Positions 57,765 through 64,000 of a stretch of 64,000 nucleotides of DNA are shown here, one piece after another. The notes below the pieces were generated by a model. It had not been told where the DNA came from. It was given only the letters and a program-made list of their open reading frames with translations, and made no database searches. The position numbers were made by a program, and so were the translations under genes. Each line of letters begins with the position of its first letter. Position 1 is the stretch's first letter. Source of the DNA: P52-10 sp041397365 (GTDB lineage: Bacteria; Pseudomonadota; Alphaproteobacteria; Rhizobiales; Xanthobacteraceae). The stretch covers positions 186,001-250,000 of the forward strand of contig JAWKWT010000005.1 in the NCBI GenBank assembly GCA_041397365.1. The letters run 5' to 3'.

Positions 57765-58965
57765 TCAGCTCTCGACCAGGCAGCTTCCTTCGAATCGCTG
57801 GCGAGCTGCTGCTCGCGATTGCCGTGCGGCAGCGCCAGATAGGATTCCGAGCCCATCTCGATCAGCCGCGAGGAGGTGCGCTTGAACTCGTTCATCTCCA
57901 CGCCCTCGGTCGCGCGGTAGAGCGTGATCGGATCGGCGTCGGCGGAGGCGACCAGCTTCACGCCGTTGTCGTACAACGTGTCGATCAGCGTGATGAAGCG
58001 CTTGGCGAAATTGCGGTGCTCGTATTGCATGACGGGGATGTGGTCGAGCACCAGCGTATGAAACTCATGCGCCAGCCGCAGATAGTCCGACGCGCCGAGC
58101 GGCGTCTCGCACAACTCGGCGAACGTGAAGCGGGCGACGCCATGCGCCGCGCGTGGGACATGAAACTTTCGGCCGCCGTGACGATCAGGTCGAGCGGCTT
58201 GCCGACGGCGCCGCCGGTCAGCTTCTGCCAGGCGCGGTCGAGCGCGGCATCGGCGTCCTTGTCGGCCGGCACATGCCACATGCGCACGCCGGCGAGCTTT
58301 TCGAGGCGGAAGTCGGTGCGCGCGTCGAGCCGCAGCACGTTCATCCGCTGTTCCAGCAGTTTGATGAAGGGCAGAGACAGGCCACGATTGAGGCCGCCTT
58401 CGTAAGATCCTCCGGCGCGACGTTCGACGTCGCCACGACCACGATGCCAATCGAAAAGCCGCGTGAACAGCCGGCCGAGGATCATCGCGTCGGCGATATC
58501 GGTCACATGGAATTCGTCGAAGCACAGCAGCCACGCCTCGTCGAAGATCGTGCCCGCGAGTCGGGATCACCGGGTCGCTGTCCGTGATCTCCCCGCTGAA
58601 CTCTTCTGGCGGAAGGCATGCACGCGCGCTCATCACGTCGGCCATGAATTCGTGGAAATGCGCGCGGCGTTTGTGCTTCTGGGGCTCGAATGGAAGAACA
58701 GGTCGGTCCCAGCATGGTCTTGCCGCGGCCGACCTCGCCATGGATGTTGCAGCGCTGATCCCGGCTCGCTTTGCTTGCCGTTGCCGAGGAAACCTGCTGA
58801 AGAACCCGCTCTTGTGCGCGGCTGGCTGATAGCCGGCGAGCCGCGCCTCAACCTCGAGAACGCCTCGACCGCGCCGGCCTGGGCGGGATCGGCTTCGATC
58901 TCGCCGGCGGCGATCAGCGCCTGATATTGGGAACGGAACGAGGCGGGCTTGGCAGCGGACATCAT
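57765..58965 (-). pseudogene. zapE: cell division protein ZapE (AFG1-like ATPase), multiply frameshifted
   Basis: Begins MMSAAKPASFRSQYQALIAAGEI at 58965, an AFG1/ZapE start. Joined frames give LQHPWRGRPR... (shifted Walker A region, IHGEVGRGKT expected), KHKRRAHFHEFMADV, DIADAMILGRLFTRLFD, LDARTDFRLEKLAGVRMWHVP, FTFAELCETPLGASDYLRLAHEF, FAKRFITLIDTLYDNGVKLV and EFKRTSSRLIEMGSESYLAL. At least five frame changes occur between 57790 and 58800; one G restored near 57787 would end the protein at 57765 (...CLVES). It remodels Z-rings under stress in other bacteria. Upstream of mdh as usual. Confidence 0.85.
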
Positions 58966-59035
58966 GCTCTAACGTCGCAAAATCGCGACAAATGCAAGGG
59001 CAAAAACAGCGATGCTGCGCGATTATTTCACGCGC

Positions 59036-59564
59036 TCAGCACGCCGACGTCTCGACGATATACGGCCCGCCGCCGACAGAAGCGCGCGAGGAAAACAGCA
59101 CGAAGCGGTCCACCGTGAAAGCGCGCGTCGGAAAAATAGCCGCGCACCGACAGGTAATCTGCCACGTCACGATTTGAAGCGTCGCGCAGCCGCGCCAGCG
59201 TCACATGCGGCGTGAATTTGCGCCCTTCCGGATCGAGCCCGACCCGCTGCATCAGCCGCTCAAGCTCCGCCTGCAACTCCATCAGCGGCCGGCACGGCGC
59301 GACCGAGGCGACCACCGCGCGCGGCTTCTTGCCGCCGAAGGACGACAGCCCTTGCAGCTTCACCTCGAACGGCGCGCGGCGGACGCGGAACAGCAGCGAG
59401 GCGACCTCGTTGGCGGAAACGCCGTCGATGTCGCCGATAAAGCGGAGCGTGACGTGATAGTTTTCCGGGGCGATCCAGCGCGCTCCCGGCAGGCCCCCTC
59501 GCAATTCGGACAGCGTGTGGCCGATGTCCTCGGGGATTTCCAGACCGGTGAACAGACGAGGCAT
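59036..59564 (-). CDS. thpR: RNA 2',3'-cyclic phosphodiesterase (ThpR/LigT), C-terminal frameshift
   Basis: Starts at ATG 59564 (MPRLFTGLEIPEDIGHTLSE; GGAG upstream). Two HxTx motifs, HVTLRFIGD and HVTLARLRD, mark the 2H phosphoesterase superfamily. About 180 residues as expected. Near 59132-59136 an extra T (run of five) shifts the frame. Removing it gives FPTRAFTVDRFVLFSSRASV and GGGPYIVETSAC, a normal LigT end with stop at 59036. As written the frame ends at 59028 with a scrambled tail. It opens 2',3'-cyclic phosphates on RNA. Confidence 0.88.
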
Positions 59565-59583
59565 CGCACACTCCTCGATGCGG

Positions 59584-59630
59584 GGCATGATCCCGAAAAG
59601 TGGGCACCGGTTTTCGGATCAGATCATGCC
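59584..59630. repeat. palindromic intergenic repeat, family A copy 6
   Basis: GGCATGATCCCGAAAAGTGG, centre, CCGGTTTTCGGATCAGATC, ATGCC. It lies just upstream of thpR, where a promoter would be expected. Confidence 0.88.
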
Positions 59631-59751
59631 CGAAAACCGACGACGACGAATCGCCGATGGTTCTTGATAACAAAACGGGCGCACGCTGCGAAGCGCTGCG
59701 GCCCAAGAGTTTTGTGACTCTTTTATGTTTAGCCACACTTTGCTTATTTAT

Positions 59752-60389
59752 TCAGCGCCGCGCCGCTGAAACCTTGCTCAGGAATTGCTCCACCGCGGGC
59801 AGAATGCGCGCGACGATGACGTCGACGCCCTCGGCGGTCGGATGCAGCCCGTCCGGCTGGTTGAGTTTCGCCTCCGCCGCCACGCCGTCGAGGAAGAACG
59901 GATAGAGCGGCACGTCGAACGCCTTCGCCAGCTCCGGATAGATCGGATCGAACTTCGCCGCATAGTCAGTGCCGTAATTACGCGGCGCGTACATGCCGGC
60001 CAGCATCACCGCGATCTTGCGCGCCTGAAGTTTCCTGATGATGTCCTCAAGCGCCGCCCGCGTCACCGCCGGATCGAGCCCGCGCAGCGCGTCATTGGCG
60101 CCGAGCTCCACGATCACCGCCTCGGTCCCCTCCGGGATCGACCAGTCGAGCCGGTCGCGGCCGCCGGAGGCGGTGTCGCCGGAGACGCCAGCGTTCAGCA
60201 CGTCCACCTTCAACCCTTTTTCGCGCAACGCTTTTTCCAGCCGGACGGGAAACGCCGCTGTCGCCGGCAGGCCGTAACCGGCGGTCAGCGAATCGCCGAG
60301 AACCGCCAGCTTCAGCGGCGTCTGCGACAAACAGGACTTGCCGACATCATCACCAACACAATTCCCGCCATGATGGCGCGCGACAACAT
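59752..60389 (-). CDS. arylesterase / SGNH hydrolase (TesA-like), frameshift in signal region
   Basis: The mature part reads TPLKLAVLGDSLTAGYGLPA (GDSL block with nucleophile Ser), DVLNAGVSGDTASGG, VELGANDALRG and DGLHPTAEGVDVI (catalytic Asp/His), a TesA-type periplasmic esterase of about 200 residues. The likely start is ATG 60389, giving the signal peptide MLSRAIMAGIVLVMMSASPV. The frame is lost by one base at 60329-60331, where a fourth T would give PVLSQTPLKLAVL. Divergent from the ABC exporter genes, the usual tesA-ybbA-ybbP arrangement. Confidence 0.88.
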
Positions 60390-60465
60390 TTGCGTGAACC
60401 CCTCGACCCACGGCCCGAAATGTCCCATATGACGGATTCATACGGACAGTCTCACCGATCCTTCG

Positions 60466-61173
60466 TTGCGCGCCGGCCCTACGGACGCCATTTCCCTCGA
60501 CAACGTCAACCTTTCGCTCGGCGCAGGGCCTGCGCGCGTGCATATCCTGAAAGGGATCAGCCTGCGCATCGCCCAGGGCAGCGCGGTCGGCATGATCGGC
60601 CCTTCGGGCTCGGGCAAGTCGACCCTCCTGATGGTGATGGCCGGTCTGGAGCGCCCCGATGCCGGGCAGGTAGTCGTGGACGGCACCTCTTTCAACGATC
60701 TCGACGAGGACGGGCTCGCACGTTTTCGTGGGCGCAGCATCGGCATCGTCTTTCAATCCTTCCATTTGATCCCGACCATGACGGCGCTGGAGAACGTCGC
60801 GGTGCCACTGGAACTGGCGGGCGCGGCCGACGCGCATGAGCGCGCCGCGCGGGAACTGGCCGCCGTCGGCCTCGGCGACCGGCTGCATCATTACCCCTCG
60901 CAGCTTTCCGGCGGCGAGCAGCAGCGGGTGGCGCTGGCGCGGGCGCTCGCACCGGACCCGGCGATTCTCCTGGCCGACGAGCCGACCGGCAATCTCGACG
61001 AGAAGACCGGCCAGCAGATCGTCGATCTTCTGTTCGCCAAGCATGCCGAGCGCGGCATGACGCTGGTGCTCGTGACCCACGACAACAGCCTTGCGCAACG
61101 CTGCGAGCGCGTCGTCCGCCTCCGCTCCGGCCGCGTCGAGCAGCCGGCCGCCGCCCATGCCGCGATGGCGTGA
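60466..61173 (+). CDS. ABC transporter ATP-binding protein (YbbA/LolD-like)
   Basis: 235 residues if a TTG at 60466 is used; the true start is uncertain because no ATG is in this frame after a stop at 60430. Walker A MIGPSGSGKSTLL, SIGIVFQSFHLIPTMTALENV (Q-loop), signature QLSGGEQQRVALARAL, Walker B ILLADEPTGNLD and VTHDNSLAQRCERVVRL (H-loop) are complete. The MacB/LolD-type class, paired with the following FtsX-like permease 3 bp later. It probably exports or extracts an envelope lipid or lipoprotein. Confidence 0.88.
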   Translation: MRAGPTDAISLDNVNLSLGAGPARVHILKGISLRIAQGSAVGMIGPSGSGKSTLLMVMAGLERPDAGQVVVDGTSFNDLDEDGLARFRGRSIGIVFQSFHLIPTMTALENVAVPLELAGAADAHERAARELAAVGLGDRLHHYPSQLSGGEQQRVALARALAPDPAILLADEPTGNLDEKTGQQIVDLLFAKHAERGMTLVLVTHDNSLAQRCERVVRLRSGRVEQPAAAHAAMA

Positions 61174-61176
61174 CGC

Positions 61177-63768
61177 ATGACATCACTTGCCTCAGAGATT
61201 CCGGCCGCCGGTGAGAAGCGCCAGCGCGACCGCGCCGCGGCGCAAGCCTTCCGCTACGCGCTGCGCGAACTACGCGGCGGCCTGAGCGGCTTCTATGTCT
61301 TCATCGCCTGCATCGCGCTCGGCGTGTTCGCGATCGCGGGCGTCGGCACGCTGTCCACGAGCCTGACCGACAGTCTGGAGCGCGAGGGCCGCACGCTGCT
61401 CGGCGGCGACGCCGCCTTTTCGCTGATCCAGCGCGAGGCGAGCGCGGCGGAACTCGCCTTCCTGCGCACGCAGGGGCAGGTGTCCACCGTCTCCACCATG
61501 CGCGGCATGGTGCGCGCGCAGGACGGACGGCTTGCGCTGGTCGAACTGAAGTCGGTCGACGACAATTACCCGACCCTCGGCAAGATCAAGGCGACGCCGG
61601 ATTTGCCGATGCGGCAATTGCTCGACCGGCGCGACGGCGCGTTCGGCGCGGCCGCCGACGGCGTGCTGCTGGCGCGGCTCGGGCTGATCATCGGCGACCG
61701 CGTCACGGTCGGCACCGCCACTTTCGAGATTCGCACGCTGCTGAGTTCGGAGCCGGACAAGCTCGCCGGCGGCGTCGGCCTCGGGCCGCGCTTCCTCATC
61801 GGCGAGGAAGGTCTTCGCGCGAGCGGGCTGATCCAGCCGGGCAGCCTGATCCGCTGGATCTATCGGGTGAAACTGCCCGACAATGCCGCGAGCGAGGCGG
61901 CGGTCGAGAAGCTGACGAGCGCCGTTCGCGCCGAACTGCCGGATGCGGGGTGGGAAATCCGCAGCCGCGGCAACGCCTCGCCGCAACTGGAGCGTAACAT
62001 CAGCCGCTTCACGCAGTTCCTGACGCTGGTCGGCCTCGCCGCGCTCTTGGTCGGCGGGGTCGGCGTCGCCAATGCGGTGAAAAGCCATCTCGACCGCAAG
62101 CGCGACGTGATCGCCACGCTGAAGGCGCTGGGCGCGACCGGCGACGGCGTGTTCACGATCTACCTGGTGCAGATCCTCGTCGTGGCCTTGATCGGCGCGC
62201 TGATCGGCCTCGCCATCGGCGCGATGCTGCCCTTCGCCGTGGTCGGCGCCTTCGGTTCGCTGCTGCCGCTGCCGATCGAGCCCGCCGTGCATCCGACGGA
62301 CCTGCTGCTGTCGCTGGTTTACGGCCTGTTGACGGCGCTCGCCTTCGCGCTGTGGCCGCTCGGGCGGGTGCATGACGTGCCGGTCGCGACGCTGTTTCGC
62401 GAAACCACCGGCGCGGAATGGTCCTGGCCGCGCCGGCGCTACCTCGTGATGATGGCGGTCGTGCTGGCGCTCTTGATCGCCATCGCCGTTACCCTCGCCT
62501 ATGACAAGCGCATCGCGCTGATCTTCATCGGCGCGTCGGCTGCGGTGTTCCTGCTGCTGCGGCTGATCGCCCTCGGCGTGATGGCGGGCGCGCGCCGCCT
62601 GCCTCGCCCGCGCATGACGCTGCTCCGCATGGCGATCGCCAACATCCACCGGCCCGGCGCGCTGACGCCCTCGGTGATCCTGTCGCTCGGCCTCGGCCTG
62701 ACGGTGCTCGTCACCATCACCCAGATCGACCGCAATTTGCAGCGGCAGTTCACGGCGTCGCTGCCCGAGCGCGCGCCGTCGTTCTTCTTCGTCGATATCC
62801 CGTCCGCCGACGGCGACCGTTTCGACGCCTTCCTCCGCACGCACGTCACCGACGCCAAGATCGAGCGCGTGCCGATGCTGCGCGGACGGATCGTCGAGGC
62901 GCGCGGGCTGAAGCCGGAAGAGCTGAAGCCCTCGCCGGACGCGGCCTGGGTGCTGCAAAGCGACCGTGGCCTCACCTACACGAGCGAGATGCCGGCCGGA
63001 TCGAAGCTGGTCGAGGGCGAATGGTGGGGGCCGGACTATCGCGGAGCCCCGCTGGTGTCGTTCGAGAAGAAGCTTGCCGACGGGCTCGGGCTGAAGCTCG
63101 GCGACAGCGTCACCGTCAACGTGCTCGGCCGCAATGTGACGGCGAAGATCGCCAATATGCGAACCGTGGACTGGCAGAATCTCGGCATCAATTTCGTGCT
63201 GGTGTTCTCGCCCGATGCGTTCCGCGGCGCGCCGCACACCCATATCGCCACGCTGACCGAGCCGACCTCCACGGCCGAGAGCGACGCGGCGATCATCAAG
63301 GCGGTGGCCGACGCCTTCCCGAGCGTCACCAGCGTGCGGGTGCGCGAGGCGTTGCAGATGGTCGGCGACGTCGTGACAAATCTGGTGCTGGCGATCCGCG
63401 GCTCCAGCGCGGTGACGCTGCTCGCCGCCATTCTGGTGCTGGGCGGCGCGCTCGCCGCCGGGCACCGCCACCGCGTTTACGACGCCGTGATCCTGAAGAC
63501 GCTCGGCGCCACCCGCAACCGGCTGCTGGGGGCCTACGCGCTGGAATATCTGCTGATCGGCCTCGCCACCGCCGTGTTCGGCGTGCTGTCGGGCTCGGTC
63601 GCCGCATGGCTGATCGTCACAAGGCTGATGAATCTGAGCTTCGCCTGGGACGGGGTGAGCGCCGCGCTGGTGGTCGCCGGCGCGCTGGCCGTCACCATCG
63701 GCATTGGCCTCGCCGGAACGCTGCTGGCGCTGAACCAGAAGCCGGCGCCCATCCTGCGGAATTTATGA
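61177..63768 (+). CDS. ABC transporter permease, FtsX-domain (YbbP-like)
   Basis: 863 residues. N-terminal membrane helix (FYVFIACIALGVFAIAGVGTL), a large periplasmic domain, a first FtsX unit (FLTLVGLAALLVGGVGVANAV, LVQILVVALIGALIGLAIGAML), further helices, a second periplasmic domain, and a C-terminal FtsX unit (VTLLAAILVLGGALAAGHRH, YLLIGLATAVFGVLSGSVAAWL). The ten-helix predicted YbbP architecture is complete. It forms the exporter with the preceding ATPase; the cargo is unknown. An arylesterase gene is divergent. Confidence 0.9.
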   Translation: MTSLASEIPAAGEKRQRDRAAAQAFRYALRELRGGLSGFYVFIACIALGVFAIAGVGTLSTSLTDSLEREGRTLLGGDAAFSLIQREASAAELAFLRTQGQVSTVSTMRGMVRAQDGRLALVELKSVDDNYPTLGKIKATPDLPMRQLLDRRDGAFGAAADGVLLARLGLIIGDRVTVGTATFEIRTLLSSEPDKLAGGVGLGPRFLIGEEGLRASGLIQPGSLIRWIYRVKLPDNAASEAAVEKLTSAVRAELPDAGWEIRSRGNASPQLERNISRFTQFLTLVGLAALLVGGVGVANAVKSHLDRKRDVIATLKALGATGDGVFTIYLVQILVVALIGALIGLAIGAMLPFAVVGAFGSLLPLPIEPAVHPTDLLLSLVYGLLTALAFALWPLGRVHDVPVATLFRETTGAEWSWPRRRYLVMMAVVLALLIAIAVTLAYDKRIALIFIGASAAVFLLLRLIALGVMAGARRLPRPRMTLLRMAIANIHRPGALTPSVILSLGLGLTVLVTITQIDRNLQRQFTASLPERAPSFFFVDIPSADGDRFDAFLRTHVTDAKIERVPMLRGRIVEARGLKPEELKPSPDAAWVLQSDRGLTYTSEMPAGSKLVEGEWWGPDYRGAPLVSFEKKLADGLGLKLGDSVTVNVLGRNVTAKIANMRTVDWQNLGINFVLVFSPDAFRGAPHTHIATLTEPTSTAESDAAIIKAVADAFPSVTSVRVREALQMVGDVVTNLVLAIRGSSAVTLLAAILVLGGALAAGHRHRVYDAVILKTLGATRNRLLGAYALEYLLIGLATAVFGVLSGSVAAWLIVTRLMNLSFAWDGVSAALVVAGALAVTIGIGLAGTLLALNQKPAPILRNL

Positions 63769-63944
63769 CAATTTGTAGCAGCCAATAGCCGCCAAAACGG
63801 GGGCTTCGCGACATTCAGCCGCGCGCCGAATATTGCGGCGGATGTGTTAGTTTCCCACATACTGATACGGGTCGAACGCCGTTTCGATGCAGCCCGAAAT
63901 GCTGTAAGGATCGAGCGTTCGGATTAAATTCGAGCCGGCGACGC

Positions 63945-64000
63945 ATGCCCTTTGCGCCGAACCGGACAACATTCGGGATTTCGACAATGTCGGACTTGGA
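63945..64000 (+). CDS. start of an unidentified gene (partial, runs off window)
   Basis: The only open frame at the right edge starts at ATG 63945 (MPFAPNRTTFGIS) or at ATG 63987 (MSDL). Too little is present to identify it. The preceding 63769-63944 has no recognised element. Confidence 0.3.
   Translation, partial: MPFAPNRTTFGISTMSDL

Overview
The window is GC-rich, densely packed alphaproteobacterial chromosome, most likely from the order Hyphomicrobiales (a Nitrobacteraceae/Xanthobacteraceae-like lineage). The evidence is the gene order (rplU-rpmA-GNAT-DMT-obgE ... proB-proA-nadD-rsfS-rlmH-envC-ctpA-yibQ-rppH; atpHAGDC; zapE-mdh-sucC-sucD-sucA-sucB-lpdA), the close resemblance of subunits such as AtpH to Bradyrhizobium-type proteins, and at least six copies of a roughly 48-bp palindrome (GAGCATGATCC...GATCATGCTC) of the type common in these genomes.

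Layout. 1-5.8 kb: cobalamin/cobalt acquisition (partial BtuF-like binding protein, CobC/CobD-type decarboxylase, BtuD and BtuC homologues, frameshifted BtuB, CbiM-like S component). 6.0-10.0 kb: a cobalamin riboswitch in front of a TonB-dependent receptor and a PepSY membrane protein. 10-15.4 kb: DksA/TraR zinc finger, a broken beta-CASP metallo-hydrolase, a small orphan protein and a broken MHYT-GGDEF-EAL protein. 15.5-17 kb: tRNA-Ser(CGA) and a ROK-type kinase whose motif order is circularly permuted. 17.2-33.6 kb: ribosomal proteins, ObgE, proline and NAD synthesis, ribosome silencing, rRNA methylation, envelope cleavage and two Nudix hydrolases. 33.7-40.1 kb: a DUF533 protein and the F1 ATP synthase operon (H-A-G-[Ohr]-D-C) with an Ohr-type peroxidase inside it. 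41-45.8 kb: RlpA, PriA, XerC and small membrane/hypothetical proteins. 45.8-59 kb: FAD oxidase and a TCA-cycle operon read leftward (zapE, mdh, sucC, DUF559 endonuclease, sucD, sucA, sucB, MAPEG, lpdA). 59-64 kb: ThpR, arylesterase, an ABC exporter pair and the first codons of a further gene.

Many genes carry one-base indels, mostly losses inside short homopolymers. They occur even in normally essential genes (atpA, sucC, priA), so consensus error is the simplest explanation, and 'pseudogene' entries here mean 'reading frame broken in this sequence'. The two most interesting items are the permuted ROK kinase and a DUF559 (Vsr-fold) endonuclease gene bounded by inverted copies of a palindromic repeat and sitting between sucC and sucD.
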